Source: an uncultured Prevotella sp.
GTDB lineage: Bacteria > Bacteroidota > Bacteroidia > Bacteroidales > Bacteroidaceae
DNA length: 7,635 nt
NCBI GenBank assembly: GCA_900762125.1
Contig: CAAFFL010000209.1
Span: 1-7,635, forward strand
Direction: 5' to 3'
In this document: one piece after another, positions 1-5,289 of the stretch
Layout: every line of letters starts with the position of its first letter
Numbering within the stretch: position 1 is the stretch's first letter
Made by a program: the position numbers and the translations under genes
Notes under the pieces: generated by a model
What the model was told of the DNA's origin: nothing
Database searches by the model: none
Seen by the model: the letters and a program-made list of their open reading frames with translations, nothing else

Positions 1-471
1 ATCTGGAGCTATGGCAACTCCTCCGAGGCACCCTACAGCGAACAGTTCTATGTGGGTGGCGCCAACAGCATCCGGGCCTATACCGTACGTGCCGTAGGCC
101 CCGGCAGCTACCATGATGCTCGCTCGTCACAGATCTATTACCTTGACCAAACTGGCGACCTGAAGCTTCTGGCGAACCTCGAGTACCGGCCGCGCCTCTT
201 CGGCAACCTCTACGGTGCCGTGTTCCTCGACGCTGGCAACGTGTGGGCACTGCACAAGGACTATCGTGACGGCGGACAGCTGAAGTTGAAGAACCTGTTG
301 AAGGAGACTGCACTCGGCACTGGCATTGGCCTGCGCTACGACATGGACTTCCTCGTCATCCGCGTCGACTGGGGCGTCGGACTGCACGTGCCCTATAAGA
401 GCGGGCTCTACAACATTGACTCGTTCAAGGACAATCAGAGCCTTCATTTTGCCATTGGCTACCCGTTCTAG
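1..471 (+). CDS. Omp85 (BamA/TamA-family) outer membrane protein, C-terminal barrel, 5'-truncated by window edge
   Basis: Only the last 156 residues are present; reading frame 1 is open from base 1. The fragment starts with a WSYGNSS...PYSEQFYVGGANSIRAY stretch. This is the region around loop 6 of the Omp85 barrel, where other members carry VRGF/Y; here it reads IRAY, a variant I recall as common in Bacteroidetes. Strand-like alternating segments follow (LLANLEYRPRLFGNLYGAVFLDAGNVW, with aromatic and glycine residues typical of barrel strands). The protein ends in FAIGYPF, a C-terminal aromatic signal of the kind recognised during outer membrane insertion. Omp85 proteins insert or translocate other proteins at the outer membrane. 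The POTRA domains would lie upstream, so BamA cannot be separated from TamA-like paralogues here. The TAG stop at 469-471 abuts a tandem repeat array. Family call is firm; subfamily is open. Confidence 0.9.
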   Translation: MWSYGNSSEAPYSEQFYVGGANSIRAYTVRAVGPGSYHDARSSQIYYLDQTGDLKLLANLEYRPRLFGNLYGAVFLDAGNVWALHKDYRDGGQLKLKNLLKETALGTGIGLRYDMDFLVIRVDWGVGLHVPYKSGLYNIDSFKDNQSLHFAIGYPF

Positions 472-581
472 CAGTTGCTCAACGCCTTTGCGCCGACTGC
501 GCAAGGCCTTTGCGCCACTTGTTCAACGCCTTTGCGCCACTTGTTCAACGCCCTTGCACCAGTTGTTCAGCGGCGTTGCAC
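472..581. repeat. Five tandem 22-bp repeats directly after the Omp85 stop codon
   Basis: Five units with exact 22-bp spacing: 472-493, 494-515, 516-537, 538-559 and 560-581. The core shared by most units is TTCAACGCCTTTGCGC. Taking unit 3 as reference, I count 20/22 matches for units 1 and 4, 17/22 for unit 5 and 16/22 for unit 2. The period is not a multiple of three and the array begins at the first base after the stop codon, so it is non-coding. A degenerate sixth copy with a one-base insertion may continue at 590-604 and would include the -33 TTTG of the next promoter. Function is unknown. It could be a slippage-derived minisatellite, part of the 3' UTR, or an array of protein-binding sites at two helical turns. 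Confidence 0.9.
484..507 (+). other. Stem-loop across repeat units 1 and 2 (possible 3' end structure)
   Basis: GCCTTTGCGC (484-493) pairs with GCGCAAGGC (499-507) across the loop CGACT, giving nine base pairs with one bulged T. It lies 13 bases after the Omp85 stop. No T-run follows, so it is not a classical intrinsic terminator, but it could protect or define the 3' end of the transcript. The more diverged unit 2 is what makes the pairing possible. Confidence 0.4.
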
Positions 582-599
582 AATAATCATTCAATTCGC

Positions 600-630
600 T
601 TTGCATTGTGAATAATATTCCTTACCTTTG
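600..630 (+). promoter_or_regulatory. Bacteroidetes promoter for the nucleotidyltransferase-nrnA operon
   Basis: A -33 TTTG (600-603) and a -7 TACCTTTG (623-630) are separated by 19 bp and match the known Bacteroides consensus TTTG...TAnnTTTG. Transcription would start near 637, leaving a leader of about 29 bases before the ATG at 666. The leader is A/T-rich and has no Shine-Dalgarno sequence, as is usual in this phylum. TTTGCATT occurs at both boxes (600-607, 627-634). Confidence 0.8.
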
Positions 631-665
631 CATTCACATATCTAACATTATTAAAACATACCAAC

Positions 666-1577
666 ATGAAACCTACATTGTTATTGCTCGCTGCCGGCAT
701 GGGCAGTCGTTACGGTGGTTTGAAACAGCTTGATGGTCTGGGCCCCAACGGTGAGGCCATCATGGACTATAGCATCTACGATGCCATTCAGGCTGGCTTC
801 GGCAAGATTGTCTGGGTCATCCGCAAGGACTTTGAACAGGCGTTCCGGGAGCAGATCCTTTCTAAATATGAGGGTAAGATCCCTTGCGAAATTGTATTCC
901 AGAGCCTTGACAAACTGCCTGAGGGCTACACTGTTCCTGAGGGTCGCACAAAGCCGTGGGGCACGAACCACGCTGTGATGATGGCTAAGGACGTCATCAA
1001 GGAGCCGTTCTGTGTCATCAATTGCGACGACTTCTACAATCGTGACTGCTTCCGCGTCATCGGCAAGTTCCTCGCTGAGCTTCCTGAGGGCAGCAAGGGC
1101 AAGTATGCCATGGTGGGCTTCCGCGTGAGCAATACCCTGTCCGAGAATGGCTCCGTGAGCCGTGGCGTCTGCGAGAAGGACGACAAGGGGCATCTCACTT
1201 CTTGCGTAGAGCGCACGGAGATCCTTCGCAAGGAGGACGGCCAGGTGGCCTACAAGGATGGTGAGCAGTGGGTGACCATTCCCGACACCACGCCAGTGAG
1301 CATGAACGTCTGGGGCTTCACACCGGAATACTTCGCTGAGAGCGACCGTCTTTTCAAGGAGTTCCTCGATGCCGAGACGACAAAGACCAATCCCAAGGCT
1401 GAGTACCTCATCCCCTGGGTGGTGGACCACCTCATCAAGGAGGGTAAGGCTACCTGCGAGGTGCTCGACACGACGAGCAAGTGGTTCGGCGTGACCTACA
1501 GCGCCGACCGTCCCGGCACCGTGGCACGTATCCAGAAACTCATTGACGAGGGTGTTTATCCCAACAAATTATTTTAA
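666..1577 (+). CDS. Sugar-phosphate-type nucleotidyltransferase, substrate unknown
   Basis: The product has 303 residues and a Rossmann-like nucleotidyltransferase fold. The N-terminus carries LAAGMGSRYGGLKQL (residues 8-22), the nucleotide-binding signature GxGxR with a downstream lysine (K20). PWGTNHAV near residues 97-104 fits the nucleobase-side loop, and INCDDFYN near 118-125 provides the acidic metal ligands after the central strand. SMNVWGFTPEYF later matches the sugar-side region. Such enzymes transfer NMP from an NTP to a sugar phosphate or similar phosphate and release pyrophosphate. There is no extra acyltransferase (left-handed helix) domain, so it is not GlmU-like. The substrate cannot be read from the sequence. 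The ATG at 666 follows the promoter at a natural distance. The stop overlaps the next start by one base (TAATG), so both proteins are probably made from one mRNA. It is cytoplasmic. Confidence 0.85.
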   Translation: MKPTLLLLAAGMGSRYGGLKQLDGLGPNGEAIMDYSIYDAIQAGFGKIVWVIRKDFEQAFREQILSKYEGKIPCEIVFQSLDKLPEGYTVPEGRTKPWGTNHAVMMAKDVIKEPFCVINCDDFYNRDCFRVIGKFLAELPEGSKGKYAMVGFRVSNTLSENGSVSRGVCEKDDKGHLTSCVERTEILRKEDGQVAYKDGEQWVTIPDTTPVSMNVWGFTPEYFAESDRLFKEFLDAETTKTNPKAEYLIPWVVDHLIKEGKATCEVLDTTSKWFGVTYSADRPGTVARIQKLIDEGVYPNKLF

Positions 1578-2617
1578 TGGAATTGAATCTTCTTTCAGTC
1601 GCTGAGGCTCAGCAGCTCACCGACTTGATTACTTCTGCTGAGCATATCGTCATCATCGGGCATTCACGGCCCGATGGTGATGCTATTGGTTCTACACTAG
1701 CCTGGCAGACCTATCTGCAGGAGCACTTTGGCAAGGAGAGCCTTGTCGTCGTGCCGAATGCCTTTCCCGACTTCCTCCATTGGCTGCCGGGAGCGGAGCG
1801 TATCGTGCGCTACGACAAGCATGAGCAGGAGGTGCAGCAAGCACTCGACGCTGCTGACCTTGTGTTCTGTCTCGACTTCAATGCTCCCGACCGCGTCGAT
1901 ACGCTCATGGATCCCATGCTGGCATGCAAGGCAACGAAGGTGCTCTTTGACCATCACATCAACCCCACGATACCTGCCGACATCGTTGTCTCCCGCACGG
2001 AGATGAGCTCTGCCTCAGAGATCGTCTTTCGCGTTGCCTGGCAGCTGGGCGGATTTGAGCAGCTGTCCAAGAAGTTTGCCGTCTGCGACTATTGTGGCAT
2101 GATGACCGACACGGGCGGTTTCACCTTTGCATCCACCCGCCCGGAGATCTTCTACATCATCTGTCAGCTGCTCACGAAGGGCATCGACAAGGACAAGATC
2201 TACCGCAACGTGTTCAACAACTACAGCCAGTGGGCCATCCGGCTGCGCGGCTACTTGATGAGTCAGCGCCTGAATGTCTTCGAGGACATCCATGCGTCCT
2301 ACTTCACACTGACCCGTGAGGACATGCTCAACTACCACTATGTCCGCGGCGATGCCGAGCAGCTCGTCAACGAGCCACTGCGCATCAAGGGCATGAAGGT
2401 CAGCATCTCCCTGCGTGAGGACGACCGTGTCGACAACAAGATATGGGTGTCGCTGCGCTCGGTCGACGACTTCTCGGTGGAGGAGATGGCGAAGCACTTC
2501 TTCAATGGTGGTGGCCATTTCAATGCCAGCGGCGGTCATCTCGACTGCTCTATGGCTGAGGCAGAGAAGATTACGCGTGAGGCGTTCAAGTATTATGCGG
2601 ATACGCTCCGGCGCTGA
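1577..2617 (+). CDS. nrnA: DHH/DHHA1 phosphoesterase, NrnA-type oligoribonuclease / pAp phosphatase
   Basis: The protein has 346 residues, a normal length for NrnA. The DHH domain shows all metal-binding motifs: HSRPDGD (29-35), the aspartate of CLDF (D100), FDHH (124-127) and MTDTGGF (176-182). The C-terminal DHHA1 domain carries FFNGGGHFNASGGH (308-321), which binds the substrate end. NrnA enzymes degrade very short RNAs (nanoRNA) to mononucleotides and dephosphorylate 3'-phosphoadenosine-5'-phosphate. They stand in for Orn in many bacteria. The start codon lies inside the upstream stop (TAATG), which implies translational coupling to the nucleotidyltransferase. The protein is complete, with no missing catalytic residues. 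Other DHH enzymes such as c-di-AMP phosphodiesterases (GdpP) have extra PAS/GGDEF domains that are absent here. A stand-alone c-di-AMP or pApA activity of the DhhP kind remains possible. Confidence 0.9.
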   Translation: MELNLLSVAEAQQLTDLITSAEHIVIIGHSRPDGDAIGSTLAWQTYLQEHFGKESLVVVPNAFPDFLHWLPGAERIVRYDKHEQEVQQALDAADLVFCLDFNAPDRVDTLMDPMLACKATKVLFDHHINPTIPADIVVSRTEMSSASEIVFRVAWQLGGFEQLSKKFAVCDYCGMMTDTGGFTFASTRPEIFYIICQLLTKGIDKDKIYRNVFNNYSQWAIRLRGYLMSQRLNVFEDIHASYFTLTREDMLNYHYVRGDAEQLVNEPLRIKGMKVSISLREDDRVDNKIWVSLRSVDDFSVEEMAKHFFNGGGHFNASGGHLDCSMAEAEKITREAFKYYADTLRR

Positions 2618-2677
2618 ACATTCGCTAACAAATCATAAAGTTCAAAGGCCGATGTCAAAAGTTCAGGGGAATATCGT

Positions 2678-2685
2678 TACCTTTG
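2678..2685 (+). promoter_or_regulatory. Bacteroidetes -7 box upstream of the DUF4827-type gene
   Basis: TACCTTTG matches TAnnTTTG exactly and is the same octamer as at 623-630. The expected -33 position (about 2655-2658) has no TTTG, so only half of the promoter is well matched. A start near 2692 would leave a leader of about 22 bases before the ATG at 2714. Confidence 0.65.
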
Positions 2686-2713
2686 CACTGTTATAAACTG
2701 AATTATAAGGATA

Positions 2714-3361
2714 ATGAGAAAACTGACATACTTCCTTCTCCTCCTCTTGACGGTGGTGACTTCTGTCGCATGCAGTGACGATGAGACCTACGCCGACCAG
2801 AAGAAGAAGGAGAAGAAGGCCATCGAGGCATTCATCGCAGAGAAGAAGATTAACACCATCAGTGAGGAGACGTTCCATGCACAGGGCAATGTCACCGACA
2901 CGACGAAGAATGAGTATGTGCTCTTCAGCGCGACGGGTGTCTATATGCAGATCGTGCGCAAGGGATGCGGAGAGCCCATCAAGAGTGGGGAGAGCACGAC
3001 GGTGCTGTGCCGCTACACGGAGACCAATCTGCTGACGGACTCCATTCAGGCGTCCAATGTGCTGAGTCAGACGTATGCGCCCTTCGCCGACAAGATGTCA
3101 GTGAGCGATGACTCTGGCACTTTCACGGCCTACTTCGTGGCAAACACCAGTTCGCTGATGAGCATCTATTCGCTCTCGTCGACAATGGTGCCACAGGGAT
3201 GGCTCGTACCGCTGACGTACATCAACATCGGACGGACGGCTGCTCCCGCCGACGAGGTGGCGAAGGTGCGCATCATCGTGCCGCATGACGTGGGACACTC
3301 ATACGCGACACAGGCCGTGATGCCGTGCTTCTACGAGATCACCTATCGGCGTGGACGCTAA
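2714..3361 (+). CDS. DUF4827-type lipoprotein with FKBP-like C-terminal region
   Basis: The product has 215 residues. Residues 1-19 are a lipoprotein signal peptide (MRK, a leucine-rich core, SVAC). The lipidated cysteine is C20, followed by SDDE, which resembles the Bacteroidetes lipoprotein export signal that sends lipoproteins to the cell surface. A lysine/glutamate-rich helix follows (about 29-45). The remainder looks like a diverged FKBP-type prolyl isomerase: KGCGEPIKSGESTTVLCRY (83-101) resembles the FKBP opening GxGxxxxxGxxVxVxY, and EVAKVRIIVPHDVGHSY...MPCFYEITY (181-211) resembles the FKBP end (L-x-IPxxLAYG...IPP...F-x-VEL). Between them lie 80 residues of unusual sequence. I recognise it as the Bacteroidales family I recall as DUF4827; that name is from memory. 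Function is unknown. It has its own promoter between nrnA and glmM, and no strong terminator separates it from glmM. Confidence 0.75.
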   Translation: MRKLTYFLLLLLTVVTSVACSDDETYADQKKKEKKAIEAFIAEKKINTISEETFHAQGNVTDTTKNEYVLFSATGVYMQIVRKGCGEPIKSGESTTVLCRYTETNLLTDSIQASNVLSQTYAPFADKMSVSDDSGTFTAYFVANTSSLMSIYSLSSTMVPQGWLVPLTYINIGRTAAPADEVAKVRIIVPHDVGHSYATQAVMPCFYEITYRRGR

Positions 3362-3403
3362 GCGGAGTCACGCTTGTCCGGCAGGTATTTGCAATAAAGT
3401 AGT

Positions 3404-3449
3404 TCGCTGTCAGACGGTCTGGCTTACCAAGCCAGACACTGCTCAGCGA
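3404..3449 (+). promoter_or_regulatory. Long imperfect stem-loop in the leader of glmM
   Basis: GTCTGGCTT (3417-3425) pairs perfectly with AAGCCAGAC (3429-3437) over the three-base loop ACC. The stem continues outward with CAG/CTG (3411-3413 with 3439-3441) and TCGCTG/CAGCGA (3404-3409 with 3444-3449), about 18 pairs with two small internal loops. It ends 21 bases before the glmM ATG. No T-run follows, so it is not an ordinary terminator. CAGAC at 3411-3415 could instead pair with GTCTG at 3417-3421, so a second fold is conceivable. I see no convincing TAnnTTTG box in 3362-3470, so glmM may be read through from the lipoprotein gene. Confidence 0.6.
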
Positions 3450-3470
3450 TCATAACCAAAAGAAAAAATC

Positions 3471-4862
3471 ATGACGTTAATCAAATCTATTTCCGGCATC
3501 CGCGGAACCATTGGCGGACACACTGGCGACACACTCAACCCCCTGGACATTGTTAAGTTTACGACAGCCTACGCCACATTCATCCGGCGCAGCTGCCAGT
3601 CGGACAGCAACACCATCGTTGTTGGACGGGACGCACGCATCTCCGGTGAGATGGTGAAGAATGTCGTCTGCGGTACCCTCATGGGCATGGGCTATGATGT
3701 GCTCAACATTGGTCTGGCCACGACGCCGACCACGGAGCTGGCCGTTCGCATGAGCAAGGCTGCGGGCGGCATCATCATCACCGCGAGCCATAACCCCCGT
3801 CACTGGAATGCATTGAAGCTCCTCAACAAGGAGGGCGAGTTCCTCACCAAGGCCGATGGCAACGAGGTGCTCGACATCGCTGAACGTGAGGACTTTGAAT
3901 ACGCTGATGTAGACCATCTGGGACACTATACCGAGGACAACACGTTCAACCAGCGACACATCGACTCCGTGCTGGCGCTCGACTTGGTGGACGTGGAGGT
4001 CATCCGCAAGGCGCACTTCCGTGTGGTTGTTGATACCATCAACTCTGTTGGCGGCATCATCCTCCCCGACCTTCTGAAAGCGCTTGGTGTGGAGGCGACA
4101 TTCCTCAACGGTGAGGCCAATGGTGACTTCGCGCATAACCCAGAGCCCATTGAGAAGAACCTCGGCGGCATCATGGGCGAGTGTGCCAAAGGCGGTTATG
4201 ATCTGGGCATTGTTGTCGACCCGGATGTGGACCGTCTGGCATTCATCCAGGAGGATGGACGGATGTATGGTGAGGAGTATACGCTCGTCACCGTTGCCGA
4301 CTATATCCTCGACCATGTGAAGGGAACAACCGTGAGCAACCTCTCGTCGACACGGGCTCTGCGCGACGTCACCGAGAAGCATGGCTGCCGCTATTATGCG
4401 GCTGCCGTGGGGGAGGTGAATGTCACCACGAAGATGAAAGAGGTGGGCGCCGTCATCGGTGGTGAAGGCAATGGCGGAGTGATCTATCCCGAGAGTCACT
4501 ATGGTCGTGACGCCCTCGTGGGCATCGGACTCTTCCTGAGCTCGATGGCGCAGAAGGGATTGAAGGCCTCCGAGCTAAGAAGCACGTTCCCAAACTATTA
4601 TATTGCGAAGAACCGCATAGACCTCACACCCGAGACGGATGTCGACGCCATCCTTCTGAAGGTGAAGGAGCTCTATGGCAAGGAGTCGGATGTGCAAGTG
4701 ACGGACATCGACGGCGTGAAGCTCGACTTCCCCACGAAGTGGGTACATCTGCGTAAATCGAACACTGAGCCTATCATCCGAGTCTACAGTGAAGCATCGA
4801 CGATCGAGGAGGCCGACCAGCTGGGCAAGCAGCTCATGCAGGTGGTCTACGACATGCAGTGA
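3471..4862 (+). CDS. glmM: Phosphoglucosamine mutase (alpha-D-phosphohexomutase family)
   Basis: The protein has 463 residues and all four domains of the phosphohexomutase family. ITASHNPRHWNALK (103-116) is the active-site loop, with S106 as the phosphoserine. DPDVDR (250-255) supplies the three metal-binding aspartates. GEGNGGVIYPE (331-341) is the sugar-specificity loop. RKSNTEPIIR (428-437) binds the substrate phosphate. GlmM converts glucosamine-6-phosphate to glucosamine-1-phosphate, the precursor of UDP-GlcNAc for peptidoglycan and lipid A. The GEGNGG loop and the complete motif set favour GlmM. A phosphomannomutase/phosphoglucomutase role cannot be excluded from sequence alone, because the TASHNP form is shared with those enzymes and differs from the SASHNP of E. 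coli GlmM. The ATG follows an A-rich leader (AAAGAAAAAATC) and the first residues TLIKSISGIRG match the family N-terminus. It is cytoplasmic. No terminator is visible directly downstream. Confidence 0.9.
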   Translation: MTLIKSISGIRGTIGGHTGDTLNPLDIVKFTTAYATFIRRSCQSDSNTIVVGRDARISGEMVKNVVCGTLMGMGYDVLNIGLATTPTTELAVRMSKAAGGIIITASHNPRHWNALKLLNKEGEFLTKADGNEVLDIAEREDFEYADVDHLGHYTEDNTFNQRHIDSVLALDLVDVEVIRKAHFRVVVDTINSVGGIILPDLLKALGVEATFLNGEANGDFAHNPEPIEKNLGGIMGECAKGGYDLGIVVDPDVDRLAFIQEDGRMYGEEYTLVTVADYILDHVKGTTVSNLSSTRALRDVTEKHGCRYYAAAVGEVNVTTKMKEVGAVIGGEGNGGVIYPESHYGRDALVGIGLFLSSMAQKGLKASELRSTFPNYYIAKNRIDLTPETDVDAILLKVKELYGKESDVQVTDIDGVKLDFPTKWVHLRKSNTEPIIRVYSEASTIEEADQLGKQLMQVVYDMQ

Positions 4863-4868
4863 TGAGGC

Positions 4869-5205
4869 CTATAGTGCTTTGTCATTGATCCATTGTTGGA
4901 GGACGACGGCTTGGTTATGCTCGGTGTCCTTGGCACCGAACAGAAGCGTGATGTCATGATCCGATAGTGCTTTCTGACAATAACTGGCAAATAATGCAGC
5001 AGTGGGTTGGTATCCAACTCCGCTTTGTATTTTTCTGAAAACTCCGGAAACATCTCTGCCTCGTGGCCAAACCATCGACGGAGCTCGGCGGAGGGGGCAA
5101 TCGCCTTTTCTCATCGGCTGATCTCCAGATTCTCTTTCTTGATGCCACGCGGCCATAGACGGTCGACAAGTATCCGTTCGCCATCGTAACATTGTGGTGA
5201 CGCCT
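4869..5205 (-). pseudogene. DUF488 (YeaO-like) gene remnant
   Basis: Read on the minus strand, 5185 to about 4975 gives DGERILVDRLWPRGIKKENL, then EISR-stop-EKAIAPSAELRRWFGHE, then MFPEFSEKYKAELDTNPLLHYLPVIVRK. A second frame then gives ALSDHDITLLFGAKDTEHNQ and AVVLQQWINDKAL, ending in TAG at 4871-4869. This order matches the DUF488 family (E. coli YeaO, about 115 residues) almost end to end. There are three lesions. A UGA (5113-5111) stands where the family has Trp. A -1 frameshift lies near 4971-4973, explained by loss of one A from an A-run, since restoring it gives VRKALSDHD. The first dozen or so residues with a start codon are missing, and an in-frame TAA sits just upstream. The repeat ATAGTGCTTT (4871-4880, 4964-4973) lies at the gene end and the frameshift. 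DUF488 function is unknown. UGA ends nrnA, glmM and the DUF4348-type gene here, so it is a real stop. Confidence 0.85.
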
Positions 5206-5215
5206 CTTACGGATG

Positions 5216-5248
5216 AAAAAGGCGTCATCGCATTGCTGCGGTGACGCC
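5216..5248 (-). terminator. Intrinsic terminator of pheS
   Basis: On the minus strand GGCGTCA (5248-5242) pairs with TGACGCC (5227-5221). The stem extends inward by a G-T pair and four Watson-Crick pairs to a four-base loop, 12 pairs in all. Five Ts (5220-5216) follow. It lies 42 bases after the pheS stop. In the plus direction only TTT follows the stem, so it would stop glmM read-through less well. A third copy of the arm (TGACGCC) lies at 5198-5204. Confidence 0.85.
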
Positions 5249-5289
5249 TTTCCAGTATAATTGTGATGACTGTTATTGCTAATGACTGA

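Noticed and set aside
472..581. CRISPR array
   Set aside because: The units are contiguous with no spacers and no cas genes are near.
326..586. Plus-strand frame running through the 22-bp repeats
   Set aside because: It overlaps the Omp85 gene in another frame, and the 22-bp period shifts frame with each unit, so no repeated peptide results.
681..1430. Open frame of 249 codons on the minus strand inside the nucleotidyltransferase gene
   Set aside because: Antisense shadow without a recognisable domain; the plus strand protein is clearly real.
2015..2539. Open frame of 174 codons on the minus strand inside nrnA
   Set aside because: Antisense shadow of the DHHA1 region; no start signals or family features.
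3388..3406. Promoter for glmM around TATTTG / TAGTTCG
   Set aside because: Neither fits TAnnTTTG with a properly spaced TTTG; I could not support a separate glmM promoter.
3477..4499. Open frame of 340 codons on the minus strand inside glmM
   Set aside because: It lies wholly antisense to a gene with all family motifs, has no promoter box or recognisable domain, and arises from GC-rich codon use of glmM.
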